Shown here: positions 1 through 8,742 of the stretch, piece by piece | How positions within the stretch are numbered: the first letter of the stretch is position 1 | Layout: each line of letters opens with the position of its first letter | NCBI GenBank assembly: GCA_020687605.1 | Contig: JAJEQY010000006.1 | Span: 22,262-86,261 of the forward strand | Reading direction: 5' to 3' | DNA: 64,000 nt | DNA from: Intestinimonas aquisgranensis | GTDB taxonomy: Bacteria > Bacillota > Clostridia > Oscillospirales > Oscillospiraceae | Translations under genes and position numbers: made by a program | The notes under the pieces: generated by a model | The model's input: only the letters and a program-made list of their open reading frames with translations | What the model was told of the DNA's origin: nothing | Database searches by the model: none

Positions 1-22
1 ACATTAACACAAGTGTTAATGT
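1..22. repeat. Perfect inverted repeat, candidate operator
   Basis: Two 10-base arms (ACATTAACAC and its exact reverse complement) are separated by AA. The palindrome lies about 35 bases upstream of the -35 box of the XRE-type regulator gene. Such palindromes often bind dimeric HTH repressors, so an operator for that protein or for a gene left of the window is possible. The binding partner is inference. Confidence 0.45.
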
Positions 23-57
23 CAAGAATTTATTTCGCATTTTTGTTAAACTTTATC

Positions 58-86
58 TTGCATATTTCGCTTTTTTGCGCTATACT
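58..86 (+). promoter_or_regulatory. SigA-type promoter of the XRE regulator
   Basis: TTGCAT (58-63) and TATACT (81-86) are separated by 17 bases, a good SigA match, 24 bases before the start codon. The surrounding DNA is AT-rich. Confidence 0.6.
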
Positions 87-109
87 ATTGGCAAAGGCGG
101 TGAGATATT

Positions 110-667
110 ATGACAGTCGGAGATAAGATAAAGAAAATCCGCACCTTTCGAGGTATGACACAAAAGGAATTGGGTCTTGCCGTCGGCTTTGAGGAAAAGG
201 GAGCGGACAACCGTATCGCACAGTACGAAACGAATTACCGTGTCCCCAAGCGGGAGTTGCTGGACAAGATTGCGGAGGCGCTGCGGGTAGACCGCCAGAA
301 TTTCTACACCATCGCCCCCGGCTCCGCCGAGGACTTCATGCGGACATTCTTCTGGCTCGACGAGGACAGCCCCGGCTCTATCCGCCTGTTCCAACTTGTC
401 CGCAATCCGGGCAGGGCGGGTGCTGCTGATGATACCTCCGTACGGTACAATGACGGCGACGACTGGCCCGCACATCCTCCCGTGGGTATGTACTTCCAGT
501 ACGGCCTTGTGGACGAGTTTATGCGGGAATGGCTTTTGCGCCAGCAGGAGTTACACGCCGGGGAGATCACCAGGGACGAGTATTTTGAATGGAAACTCAA
601 CTGGCCCCATACCTGTGACGACAGCAAGGAAAGCGAGTATTATATCCCCTGGCGGAAAAACAAATAA
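110..667 (+). CDS. XRE-family HTH transcriptional regulator
   Basis: This 185-residue protein begins with a Cro/CI-type helix-turn-helix (about residues 3-62: a GMTQKELG-type recognition region, then an RIAQYE segment). The remaining 120 residues are acidic and rich in Trp and Tyr, with no domain I recognise. The start is fixed by an AGGCGGTGA ribosome-binding site and a SigA promoter just upstream. It stands alone, followed by its own terminator, next to the 3' end of the convergent guaA. HTH proteins of this form are common on clostridial integrative elements, and guaA 3' ends are known integration hot spots, so it may be the edge of such an element. DNA binding is well supported; the target is unknown. 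Confidence 0.8.
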   Translation: MTVGDKIKKIRTFRGMTQKELGLAVGFEEKGADNRIAQYETNYRVPKRELLDKIAEALRVDRQNFYTIAPGSAEDFMRTFFWLDEDSPGSIRLFQLVRNPGRAGAADDTSVRYNDGDDWPAHPPVGMYFQYGLVDEFMREWLLRQQELHAGEITRDEYFEWKLNWPHTCDDSKESEYYIPWRKNK

Positions 668-672
668 GACAA

Positions 673-720
673 GCAAAAAACCGCCCTGCTGAATTTGTCG
701 TTCAGCAGGGCGGTTTTGCT
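673..720 (+). terminator. Rho-independent terminator after the XRE gene
   Basis: A 13-bp perfect GC-rich stem (681-693 with 701-713) has a 7-base loop and is followed by TTTT. Flanking A and T runs extend the stem, so it could also act on the other strand for guaA read-through. Confidence 0.85.
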
Positions 721-843
721 TGTCCTTTTGGGATTATTCTCTTGAGAGTACCGGGCGGACACAAATAGTATCAATCCAGTATCAAGAGCCTTATGGACGG
801 GCAAAAAAGCCTGTATTCATGCGGGTTTGCGCCGTTTCGAGCG

Positions 844-2388
844 TCATTCCCACTCGATGGTTGCGGGGGGCTTAGAAGTGATGTCGTAGACGATGCGGTT
901 AATGCCGGGGACCTCGTTGACAATGCGGGTGGAGATCCTGTCCAGCACGTCATAGGGGATTCGAGCCCAGTCGGCGGTCATGAAGTCGCTGGTAGTCACC
1001 GCACGAAGGGCCAGAGTGTAATCGTAAGTGCGGCCATCGCCCATGACACCCACCGAGCGGGTGTTGGTGAGGACGGCAAAATACTGGTTAATATTCTTGT
1101 CCTCACCAGCGGCAGCGATCTCCTCCCGGTAGATGGCATCGGCATCCCGGAGGGTATCCAGCTTCTCTTTGGTGAGGTCGCCGATGACCCGGATGGCCAG
1201 GCCCGGCCCCGGGAAGGGTTGACGCATGACCAGGTACTCGGGCAGGCCTAGCTCCCGGCCCAGCTGCCGCACCTCATCCTTGAACAGCAGCCGCAGCGGC
1301 TCGATGATCTCTTTGAAATCCACGTAGTCAGGCAGACCACCCACATTGTGATGGCTCTTGATGACAGCGGCATCACCGGCGCCGGACTCGATGACATCGG
1401 GGTAGATAGTGCCCTGGACCAGATAGTCCACCCGGCCGATCTTCTTGGCCTCCTCTTCAAAGACCCGGATAAACTCCTCGCCGATAATCTTCCGCTTGTG
1501 CTCCGGCTCGGCCACACCGGCCAGCTTCAGCAGGAACCGGGTCTCGGCATCCACCCGTATAAAGTTGATATCCCACTTGGAGAAAGCCGCTTCCACCTCA
1601 TCGCCTTCATTTTTCCGCATAAGACCGTGATCCACGAAGACACAGGTGAGCTGATTCCCTACCGCCTCAGCCAGCAGGGCGGCAGCCACAGAGGAGTCCA
1701 CGCCGCCAGAGAGGGCCAGAAGCACCTTGCCATCCCCCACTTTCTCTCGGATGGCACGGATGGCAGTGTTCTTGTAGTCCCCCATGGACCAGTCGCCCAC
1801 CGCGCCGCAGACCTCGTAGAGGAAGTTGTGAATCATGTCGGTGCCATGCTGGGTGTGGTTGACCTCGGGATGGTACTGGACACCGTAGAAACCGCGGGTT
1901 TCGTCGGCGATGGCCACATTGGGACAGTTGTCAGAGTGAGCCACCAGAGCAAATCCAGTGGGCACCTTCTCCATATAGTCGCCGTGGCTCATCCAGGACA
2001 CACCCTCAGCAGGCAGGCCCTTGAAGAGCTTGCAGGCGGTGTCATAATAGGTCTCCGTCTTGCCATACTCCCGGGCAGTATCATCCTGAGCCGCGGTGAC
2101 CCGTCCTCCCAGAGTATGGGCCATGAGCTGGCAGCCGTAGCAGATACCCAGCACAGGTACCCCTAGCTCAAAAATAGCCGGGTCCACATGAGGCGCCTTC
2201 TCATCGTAAACACTGTTTGGGCCGCCGGTGAAAATGAAGCCAATGGGCTCCATAGCCTTCAGGGTCTCCAGGGAGGTGGTGTAGGGCTTGACCTCGCAGT
2301 ACACGCCACACTCACGGACACGCCGGGCGATCAGCTGATTGTACTGGCCGCCAAAATCCAAAACGATGACAGTCTGATGGGACATCAT
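844..2388 (-). CDS. guaA: GMP synthase (glutamine-hydrolysing)
   Basis: This enzyme converts XMP, ATP and glutamine to GMP in the cytoplasm, the last step of guanylate synthesis. The 514-residue length is usual. The N-terminal class I glutamine amidotransferase has its nucleophile Cys83 in a GICYG context and its His173/Glu175 pair in QYHPEV. The ATP pyrophosphatase P-loop SGGVDSS is at 227-233, and the protein ends with the conserved PPATIEWE. The start is a double Met after a purine-rich AGAAAGAAGG stretch. The gene is monocistronic and convergent with the XRE gene. guaB, the preceding step, lies about 31 kb away. Position 86 is Cys where Met is common in other GuaA proteins; it is not catalytic. 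Confidence 0.98.
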   Translation of the reverse strand: MMSHQTVIVLDFGGQYNQLIARRVRECGVYCEVKPYTTSLETLKAMEPIGFIFTGGPNSVYDEKAPHVDPAIFELGVPVLGICYGCQLMAHTLGGRVTAAQDDTAREYGKTETYYDTACKLFKGLPAEGVSWMSHGDYMEKVPTGFALVAHSDNCPNVAIADETRGFYGVQYHPEVNHTQHGTDMIHNFLYEVCGAVGDWSMGDYKNTAIRAIREKVGDGKVLLALSGGVDSSVAAALLAEAVGNQLTCVFVDHGLMRKNEGDEVEAAFSKWDINFIRVDAETRFLLKLAGVAEPEHKRKIIGEEFIRVFEEEAKKIGRVDYLVQGTIYPDVIESGAGDAAVIKSHHNVGGLPDYVDFKEIIEPLRLLFKDEVRQLGRELGLPEYLVMRQPFPGPGLAIRVIGDLTKEKLDTLRDADAIYREEIAAAGEDKNINQYFAVLTNTRSVGVMGDGRTYDYTLALRAVTTSDFMTADWARIPYDVLDRISTRIVNEVPGINRIVYDITSKPPATIEWE

Positions 2389-2416
2389 CCAGCCTTCTTT
2401 CTCTTTTGTGGAATCG

Positions 2417-2438
2417 TTCCCTTCCTTCCGGAAGGGAA
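2417..2438 (-). promoter_or_regulatory. Hairpin in the guaA 5' leader
   Basis: A perfect 9-bp stem (TTCCCTTCC paired with GGAAGGGAA) closes a four-base loop that reads GGAA, a GNRA tetraloop, on the guaA strand. It would form near the 5' end of the guaA transcript, 28 bases before the start codon. It is not a purine riboswitch; the conserved core is absent. A role in mRNA stability is inference. Confidence 0.45.
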
Positions 2439-2450
2439 TTTTTATAGTTT

Positions 2451-2480
2451 AGAATATCACAATTTAACCCCCGCGCGCAA
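2451..2480 (-). promoter_or_regulatory. Probable SigA promoter of guaA
   Basis: On the minus strand TTGCGC (2480-2475), an 18-base spacer and TATTCT (2456-2451) form a moderate SigA match, leaving a leader of about 55 bases. Confidence 0.45.
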
Positions 2481-2545
2481 GTACAAAGGCTTCTGAAAAA
2501 GACTGCCACGGACCATCCTTCTTTTGTAGCAATAAGACAGCCGCC

Positions 2546-2573
2546 CCAGAAACTCCAGGGCGGCTGTATTTAT
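2546..2573 (-). terminator. Probable terminator after the carB-downstream membrane gene
   Basis: ACAGCCGCC pairs with a GGCGGCTGT arm around a 9-10 base loop, 51 bases past the stop codon of the membrane-protein gene. The T tract after it (CTTATT) is weak. Confidence 0.5.
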
Positions 2574-2623
2574 GATTTGGTTAATTTGCGCGCAGCAGTC
2601 CGCCAACATGATTCCAGGCAGGC

Positions 2624-3289
2624 TCAGAATTGCTCCTCTCGCTCCCTCCGTCTGGAAGGAAAAAAGGCGGGAAACACCCCGAAATGAGAACCCAGCCCGT
2701 GGAAGAGCGGAAAACAGATCAGGAGGGTGATGCCCTGGACCCACAGGGTATAGTTCTCTGTACGGTATTCCTCACTATACTTGGCGGCGTTCCCTGTCAT
2801 GTCCACATAAAAGTCGGTGCGGTCCAAGGGGTATCCAGCGGTAATCTGGTCCATAAAGGAAGCGTTTTCCTCCAGATCGGCCCACACCACCTGTCCCACA
2901 GGGAGAATTGCCGCTCCGGAGTAAATATCTCCCTGGTTCTGGACGTTCTCCAGGTTGATCCAGGCGGCCACCCGTTCCCCGGAGGGGAGGCGCAGATTAT
3001 AAAGGTACATATCCTCGTAGTAGCCTGCTCCCTCGTTGCGGTAAGAGATTCCCTCGGAGACAACGGTAAAGGTATCCATTGTCAGCAGACCCTCCACACT
3101 CTCCGCTCGGGGGACGTCCTCATCCGCTATGCTCCCCGGTTCTCCGGGCAATGCAGTATGAGCCGCTGCATAGTCAGCATAGGTGGCCGCACTGAGGGAG
3201 GCCGTTACAGACGCCGTACCCAGTGACACGAGATAGGACAGGAGAATGCACAGCCAGATGTCAAAACGCAGTCTCCGGCGAAGCCGCAT
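2624..3289 (-). CDS. Uncharacterised membrane protein encoded after carB
   Basis: I do not recognise this 221-residue protein. It has a basic N-terminus (MRLRRRLRF), a membrane segment at about residues 9-30, an extracytoplasmic region of roughly 150 residues, a second hydrophobic helix near the C-terminus and a basic tail (SRRRERE). The longer frame reaching 3397 is rejected because it runs through the end of carB; the chosen ATG is preceded by a GGGGGAG ribosome-binding site. It starts 13 bases after the carB stop, so it is probably the last gene of the carA-carB transcript. No link to pyrimidine synthesis is visible. The two-helix layout suggests a cell-envelope sensor or scaffold, which is inference. 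Confidence 0.75.
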   Translation of the reverse strand: MRLRRRLRFDIWLCILLSYLVSLGTASVTASLSAATYADYAAAHTALPGEPGSIADEDVPRAESVEGLLTMDTFTVVSEGISYRNEGAGYYEDMYLYNLRLPSGERVAAWINLENVQNQGDIYSGAAILPVGQVVWADLEENASFMDQITAGYPLDRTDFYVDMTGNAAKYSEEYRTENYTLWVQGITLLICFPLFHGLGSHFGVFPAFFPSRRREREEQF

Positions 3290-3302
3290 CGCCTCTCCCC
3301 CC

Positions 3303-6300
3303 TCAGATCTCGGTGATATCGATGGGTCTGAGGTCCGCGCTACGGCCCTGCTCCCGGACGGTGAGGATGGCGTGAGCGGTATCGATGGCGGTGACACAGG
3401 CCACGGAGTGCTCCACGGCGGCCCGGCGGATCTTAAAGCCGTCGGTGTCGTGCTTGCGGCCCTTGGTGGGGGTGTTGATGATGAGGTCGATGGAGCCGGA
3501 GGCGATCATGTCCAGAATGTTGGGGTGGGCCTGGGAGACACGTGCCACCTTCCGGGCGGGGACACCAGCGGCATTGAGGGCGTTGCAGGTACCGGAGGTA
3601 GCCAGAATCTCGATGCCCATATCCTCCAGACCCCGGGCGATGCCGATCATCTCGCCCTTGTCCTCGTCCTTCACGGTGATGATGACCCGGCCGCCCTTCT
3701 TGGGCACCTTCATATTGGCACCCTTGAATGCCTTCAGCAAGGCCTGGGGGAAGGACTCGGCCAGGCCCAGGCACTCGCCGGTGGACTTCATCTCGGGCCC
3801 AAGGCCGGTGTCCACGTCGGTGAGCTTCTCAAAGGAGAACACGGGCATCTTGACGGCGTAGTAGTCGGCCTCGGGGTAAATGCCGGTGCCGTAGCCCAGG
3901 TCCTTGAGCTTCTGTCCCAGCATGACCTTGGTGGCCAGGTCTATGATGGGCACGCCAGTCACCTTGGAGATATAGGGGATGGTGCGGGAGGACCGGGGGT
4001 TGACCTCGATGACGTAAACCTCGTCATTGTAGAGGATGAACTGGATGTTGATGAGGCCGATGACCCCCAGGGCCTTGGCCAGATCATAGGTGTACTTGAG
4101 GATGGTCTCCTTGTGCTTTTCCTCGATGTGGAGGGGCGGATACACCGAGATGGAATCGCCGGAGTGGACGCCGGCCCGCTCCACATGCTCCATGATGCCG
4201 GGAATGAGAATATCCTCCCCGTCAAAAACGCCATCCACCTCTACCTCGCGGCCCATGAGGTACTTGTCCACCAGGATGGGGTGCTCCTGGACCGTCTGAT
4301 TGATGATGCGCATGAACTCCACGATGTTCCGGTCGTTGTAGGCGATCTCCATGCCCTGGCCGCCCAGGACGTAGGAGGGCCGCACCAGCACGGGATAGCC
4401 CACCTCGTTGGCGGCGGCGAGAGCCTCCTCGGTGGTAAAGACGGTCTTACCTGCTGCGCGGGGGATGCCACACTGCTGCAGGATCTCGTCGAATCGCTCC
4501 CGGTCCTCGGCGGCGTCCACGCCGTCAGAAGAGGTGCCCAGGATGGGCACGCCCATGTCGGTGAGGGCCTTGGCCAGCTTGATGGCGGTCTGGCCGCCGA
4601 ACTGGACCACAGCACCCCAGGGCTTCTCCAGCTCCACCACATTCTGGACATCCTCGGGGGTCAGAGGCTCAAAATAGAGCTTGTCGGCCACGTCGAAGTC
4701 GGTGGAGACAGTCTCCGGGTTGTTATTGATGATAATGGTCTCATAGCCCAAGCGCTTGAAGGCCCAGACGGAGTGGACCGAGCAGTAATCGAACTCGATG
4801 CCCTGGCCGATACGGATGGGGCCGGAGCCCAACACCAGCACCTTCTTCTTCTCCGGGTCGGCGGTGTAGGCGTGGGCGGGAGCGGCGGCCAGAGACTCAC
4901 ACACCGGGGCGTCGCCCCACTCGTGGGGCATGGCGGCCTCGTTCTCCTGGTCATAGGTGGAGTAGTAATAGGGGGTCTGGGCCTCGAACTCGGCGGCGCA
5001 GGTGTCCACCATCTTGAAGGCGGGAATAATGCCCATAGACTCGCGGAGTGCCTTGATCTCGGGCGCAGTCTTGCCGGAGAGGGCGGCGATCCAGGCATCG
5101 GAGAAGCCCATCTCCTTGGCCTGACGCAGGGTGCGCTCGTCCAGGTGACCGCGGTCCAGCTTGTCCTCCATGTCCACGATATTCTTGAACCGATCCAGGA
5201 ACCAGATATCCATCTTGGTGATCTTGTTGATCTTCTCCGGGGAGAAGCCGCGGCGCAGGGCCTCGGCCACCATGAAGAGCCGCTGGTCGTCCACGTTGAC
5301 CAGACGGTCCTCGATCTCCTCGGTGTAGAGGTCCTCCAGACCGTCCATGCGCAGGGACTTCACCGGCAGCTCCAGGGAGCGGATGGCCTTCATAAGGGCA
5401 CCCTCAAAAGAGTTGCCGATGGCCATGACCTCGCCCGTGGCCTTCATCTGGGTACCCAGGGTGCGGCTGGCGGTGGTGAACTTGTCAAAGGGCAGCCGGG
5501 GCAGCTTCAGGACACAGTAGTCCAGTGTAGGCTCAAAGCAGGCAGTGGTCTTGCCGGTGACAGCGTTGGGAATCTCGTCCAGGGTGTAGCCCAGAGCCAC
5601 CTTGGCGGCTACCTTGGCGATGGGGTAGCCGGTGGCCTTGGAGGCCAGAGCAGAGGAGCGGCTCACGCGGGGGTTGACCTCGATGACGGCATACTCATAG
5701 CTGTCGGGGTTCAATGCCAGCTGGACGTTGCAGCCACCCTCGATCTTCAGGGCGGAGATGATGTCCAGGGAGGCGGTGCGGAGCATCTGGTACTCCTTGT
5801 TGGCCAGGGTCTGGGTGGGGGCCACCACGATGGAGTCGCCGGTATGGACACCCACAGGGTCGATGTTCTCCATGGAGCAGATCTGAATGACGTTGCCGGC
5901 GGAGTCCCGCATGACCTCGAACTCGATTTCCTTCCAGCCGGCGATGGAGCGCTCGATGAGGACCTGCCCCACCCGGGAGAGGTGGATGCCCCGGTCGGCA
6001 ATCTCCCGGAGAGAGGGCTCGTCATAGGCGATACCGCCGCCGGTGCCGCCCAGGGTATAGGCGGGCCGGACGATGACAGGATAGCCGATGGAGTTGGCAA
6101 AGTTCACAGCGTCCTCCACGCTCTCAACCACATCAGAGGTGACGCAGGGCTGGCCGATCTCTTCCATGGCGTCCTTGAAGCCCTGGCGGTCCTCCGCCTT
6201 GCGGATGGACTCGGGGCTGGTGCCCAGCAGCTTCACATTGTACTCGGCCAAAATGCCCTGCTCGTGGAGGTTCATGGCCAGGTTGAGGCCGGTCTGACCG

Positions 6301-6572
6301 CCCAGGGTGGGCAGGATGGAGTCGGGCCGCTCCTTCTGAATGACCTGAGTCACCGAGGCGATGTTCAGGGGCTCGATGTAGACGTGGTCGGCGATGTCCT
6401 TGTCGGTCATAATGGTGGCGGGGTTGGAATTGACCAGCACCACCTCCACGCCCTCTTCCTTCAGGGCGCGGCAGGCCTGAGTGCCGGCGTAGTCGAACTC
6501 GGCGGCCTGTCCGATGACGATGGGGCCGGAGCCCAGCACCAGCACCTTTTTGATATTTGGATTCTTGGGCAT
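3303..6572 (-). CDS. carB: Carbamoyl phosphate synthase, large subunit
   Basis: The large subunit makes carbamoyl phosphate from bicarbonate, ATP and ammonia channelled from CarA, feeding pyrimidine and arginine synthesis. The 1089 residues match the family. Two homologous ATP-grasp halves each begin with a VLVLGSGPI-type motif (near residues 9 and 577), and a methylglyoxal-synthase-like regulatory domain forms the C-terminus. The ATG shares one base with the carA stop (TAATG), indicating translational coupling. A long open frame on the opposite strand is a codon-bias shadow. Confidence 0.98.
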   Translation of the reverse strand: MPKNPNIKKVLVLGSGPIVIGQAAEFDYAGTQACRALKEEGVEVVLVNSNPATIMTDKDIADHVYIEPLNIASVTQVIQKERPDSILPTLGGQTGLNLAMNLHEQGILAEYNVKLLGTSPESIRKAEDRQGFKDAMEEIGQPCVTSDVVESVEDAVNFANSIGYPVIVRPAYTLGGTGGGIAYDEPSLREIADRGIHLSRVGQVLIERSIAGWKEIEFEVMRDSAGNVIQICSMENIDPVGVHTGDSIVVAPTQTLANKEYQMLRTASLDIISALKIEGGCNVQLALNPDSYEYAVIEVNPRVSRSSALASKATGYPIAKVAAKVALGYTLDEIPNAVTGKTTACFEPTLDYCVLKLPRLPFDKFTTASRTLGTQMKATGEVMAIGNSFEGALMKAIRSLELPVKSLRMDGLEDLYTEEIEDRLVNVDDQRLFMVAEALRRGFSPEKINKITKMDIWFLDRFKNIVDMEDKLDRGHLDERTLRQAKEMGFSDAWIAALSGKTAPEIKALRESMGIIPAFKMVDTCAAEFEAQTPYYYSTYDQENEAAMPHEWGDAPVCESLAAAPAHAYTADPEKKKVLVLGSGPIRIGQGIEFDYCSVHSVWAFKRLGYETIIINNNPETVSTDFDVADKLYFEPLTPEDVQNVVELEKPWGAVVQFGGQTAIKLAKALTDMGVPILGTSSDGVDAAEDRERFDEILQQCGIPRAAGKTVFTTEEALAAANEVGYPVLVRPSYVLGGQGMEIAYNDRNIVEFMRIINQTVQEHPILVDKYLMGREVEVDGVFDGEDILIPGIMEHVERAGVHSGDSISVYPPLHIEEKHKETILKYTYDLAKALGVIGLINIQFILYNDEVYVIEVNPRSSRTIPYISKVTGVPIIDLATKVMLGQKLKDLGYGTGIYPEADYYAVKMPVFSFEKLTDVDTGLGPEMKSTGECLGLAESFPQALLKAFKGANMKVPKKGGRVIITVKDEDKGEMIGIARGLEDMGIEILATSGTCNALNAAGVPARKVARVSQAHPNILDMIASGSIDLIINTPTKGRKHDTDGFKIRRAAVEHSVACVTAIDTAHAILTVREQGRSADLRPIDITEI

Positions 6573-7657
6573 TACCAGGCGCCTCCTTCCATCCGGCGAA
6601 CGAACCGGTCAAAGAGATATTCCGTGTCCTTGGGTCCCGGGCTTGCTTCGGGGTGGAACTGTACGGTATAGACGTTGCCGTTGGTATAGCGCAGTCCCTC
6701 CACGCTGCCCTCATTGACGTTGATGTGGGAGACCTGGGCCACCTCGGGCTTCACGCTCTCGGCGGTGACCACATAGCCGTGGTTCTGGCTGGTAATAAAA
6801 ACCCGACCGGCGTCCAGGTCCTTCACCGGGTGGTTGGCGCCCCGGTGGCCGAAGCGCATCTTCCGGGTCTCGGCGCCGGTGGCCAGAGCCATGAGCTGGT
6901 GACCCAGGCAGACGGCGAAAATGGGGATACCGGAGGCGTAGAGCTCCTTGATCTCAGCGATGATGGCCACATTGTCTGCGGGGTCGCCGGGGCCATTGGA
7001 GAGCATCACGCCGTCAAACTTCCCGGAGAGGATCTCTACGGCGGTGGTGTGGGCGGGGAACACAGTGACCTCACAGCCCCGCTCCTGGAGGCAGCGGATC
7101 ATGTTCTCCTTCACGCCGAAGTCCAGCAGGGCCACCCGCAGTTTCTGCCGGGGGATGGAGGGATAGACCTGGACCTCCTCCCTGCTCACCCGCTCCACGG
7201 TGCCCTGGACCCGGTAGGCCCGGATGGGCTCCAACAGGTCCTGGATAGAAAAATGCTCCGCACAGGTGATCATACCGTTCATGGTACCCTGACTGCGGAG
7301 TATACGGGTGATGGCACGGGTGTCCACGCCCTGGATGCCCGTGATACCGTGTTCCTTTAAATAATCATTCAAATCGCCTTCACAGCGGAAATTGCTGCCG
7401 CGCCGGGACAGGTGCCGCACCACAAAGGCCTCGCCCCAGGGACGAGAGGACTCGTTGTCTTCCGAATTGACGCCGTAATTGCCGATGAGGGGATAGGACA
7501 TCACGATGCCCTGTCCGGCGTAGGAGGGGTCGGTGAGGATCTCCTGGTAGCCAACCATGGAGGTGTTGAACACCATCTCACAGATCCGGTCCGCCGTGGA
7601 GCCGATGCTCTCCCCTGTAAAGGTCATGCCGTTTTCCAGGATCAAGGTCGCCTTCAT
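6572..7657 (-). CDS. carA: Carbamoyl phosphate synthase, small (glutaminase) subunit
   Basis: The small subunit hydrolyses glutamine and passes ammonia to CarB. The 361 residues comprise the CarA-specific N-terminal domain and a class I amidotransferase domain with nucleophile Cys250 (AVCLGHQ) and His335/Glu337 (FHPEA). It is the first gene of the carA-carB-membrane protein unit, with the GGCGGGCTG stretch as a modest ribosome-binding site. I looked for a PyrR-type attenuator or an ArgR box in the 180-base leader and saw none that is convincing, although an argR gene lies elsewhere in this window. Confidence 0.98.
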   Translation of the reverse strand: MKATLILENGMTFTGESIGSTADRICEMVFNTSMVGYQEILTDPSYAGQGIVMSYPLIGNYGVNSEDNESSRPWGEAFVVRHLSRRGSNFRCEGDLNDYLKEHGITGIQGVDTRAITRILRSQGTMNGMITCAEHFSIQDLLEPIRAYRVQGTVERVSREEVQVYPSIPRQKLRVALLDFGVKENMIRCLQERGCEVTVFPAHTTAVEILSGKFDGVMLSNGPGDPADNVAIIAEIKELYASGIPIFAVCLGHQLMALATGAETRKMRFGHRGANHPVKDLDAGRVFITSQNHGYVVTAESVKPEVAQVSHINVNEGSVEGLRYTNGNVYTVQFHPEASPGPKDTEYLFDRFVRRMEGGAW

Positions 7658-7767
7658 CTATCACAGCCCGCCTTTCTCTTCCAGTTTATCCGTTCGATTT
7701 TAACCCAAATCCATGCCCTTGACAACTGCATTTTCTTGCAGAATTGCAAAAACGTGTTTTTGGACAA

Positions 7768-7796
7768 ATTATATGTATATTCCATCCTTTTATGCA
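7768..7796 (-). promoter_or_regulatory. Possible carAB promoter
   Basis: A perfect TATAAT (7773-7768, minus strand) lies in an AT-rich spacer 110 bases before carA. The -35 element 17 bases upstream (TGCATA) is poor, so only the -10 is persuasive. Confidence 0.35.
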
Positions 7797-7838
7797 GTCA
7801 TTCCGCATCAAATACTAAAAAATATGCAGTTTTCCTAA

Positions 7839-8681
7839 TTATTTTTCTGGTGCATTTTTGAGTGGGACCACGTCGATAACCACCTCTTCCGGTGGGTTAA
7901 AGATCCGGGGTACCCGGGTGGACTCCCTGGCCAGGCCACGGCTGACGATGAGGGTGCTCTCCCCCAGCTCGTACCGGCCACCGGCAAAAGCGGGGAAAAA
8001 GCCCTGGTTGGGAGCCAGGAGCCCGTTGAGGAGGAACGGAATGCGCCACTGTCCCCCATGGGCATGGCCGGCCAGGATGAGGTCGAAGCCCTGCCCCTCG
8101 TAGGCGCTGGTCCGCTCCGGCCGGTGGGTGAGGAGGATGGAGAACCCCTCCCCCGCCGCCCCACGGGCGGCGCTGGCAAGCTGCGCCTGCCAGACGTCTG
8201 TCCCAACCGCCGGATCGTCAATGCCGCAGATGTGGATGGGCTGGCCCTGAAAGACTACGGTCTGCCCCTCACCTTCCAGCACGGTAACGCCGCTTTCCGC
8301 GATGCGGGCTTTCATCTCCTCCGCACGGCCGCTCCAGAACTCATGGTTGCCGGTCACATAGAAGGTGGGATAAGCCCGGCCCAGGGTCTCGATGACGGTC
8401 CAGGCGTTCTCCTCCGGCAGGGCCGGGTCGTCGTCCAGAATGTCGCCCCCAAGCAGCACCAGGTCGGGGTGCTGTTCCTCCACCATGTCCAGCAGCTCCC
8501 GCTGACCCTCACCGTAATCACAGGAGTGGAGGTCGGTGAGCAGCACCAGCCGGACGGATTGAGAGACCTTGGCGGACTCCACCGTATAGTGTCGCAAGGT
8601 GAGACGGGTATTGAGGGCGGCAGCCGCCGCCGCGATGGCCGCCGCTGCCGGCAGCAGGATGCGCAGGTGCTTTTTCTTCAT
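7839..8681 (-). CDS. Membrane-anchored calcineurin-like metallophosphoesterase
   Basis: This 280-residue protein resembles the YkuE/YaeI group of phosphoesterases. An N-terminal membrane anchor (residues 6-24, Ala/Ile/Leu rich) is followed by the two-metal motifs in order: Asp50 and His52 (TDLH), Asp80 (GGDILDDD), Asn112-His113 (GNHE), His186 (LTHRPE), and His206 with His208 (GHAHGG). Catalytic residues are complete. The active site probably faces outside the membrane. YkuE-type relatives act on phospholipid or nucleotide substrates; the substrate here is unknown. It is a single gene with its own extended -10 promoter. Confidence 0.9.
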   Translation of the reverse strand: MKKKHLRILLPAAAAIAAAAAALNTRLTLRHYTVESAKVSQSVRLVLLTDLHSCDYGEGQRELLDMVEEQHPDLVLLGGDILDDDPALPEENAWTVIETLGRAYPTFYVTGNHEFWSGRAEEMKARIAESGVTVLEGEGQTVVFQGQPIHICGIDDPAVGTDVWQAQLASAARGAAGEGFSILLTHRPERTSAYEGQGFDLILAGHAHGGQWRIPFLLNGLLAPNQGFFPAFAGGRYELGESTLIVSRGLARESTRVPRIFNPPEEVVIDVVPLKNAPEK

Positions 8682-8713
8682 GAGGACCTCCGGACAGGTT
8701 TGGATTTGATTTC

Positions 8714-8742
8714 ATTGTATCACAGCCAGGACGGCATGAAAA
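8714..8742 (-). promoter_or_regulatory. Extended -10 promoter of the metallophosphoesterase
   Basis: On the minus strand TTTTCA, a 17-base spacer ending in TGA and TACAAT form a SigA promoter with a TGn extended -10. Its -35 coincides with the T tract of the terminator of the upstream SLH gene. Confidence 0.55.

Noticed and set aside
2389..2620. Purine riboswitch before guaA
   Set aside because: The conserved three-way junction bases are absent; only a simple hairpin is visible.
2457..2744. 95-codon minus-strand frame between guaA and the carB-downstream gene
   Set aside because: It overlaps the terminator hairpin and the C-terminal part of the membrane-protein gene, with no start signal or recognisable domain.
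3246..6671. 1141-codon plus-strand open frame opposite carB
   Set aside because: It mirrors the carB codons in the opposite frame, is rich in Gly/His/Val/Leu/Asp with no domain, and lacks a ribosome-binding site. It is a by-product of GC-rich third positions.
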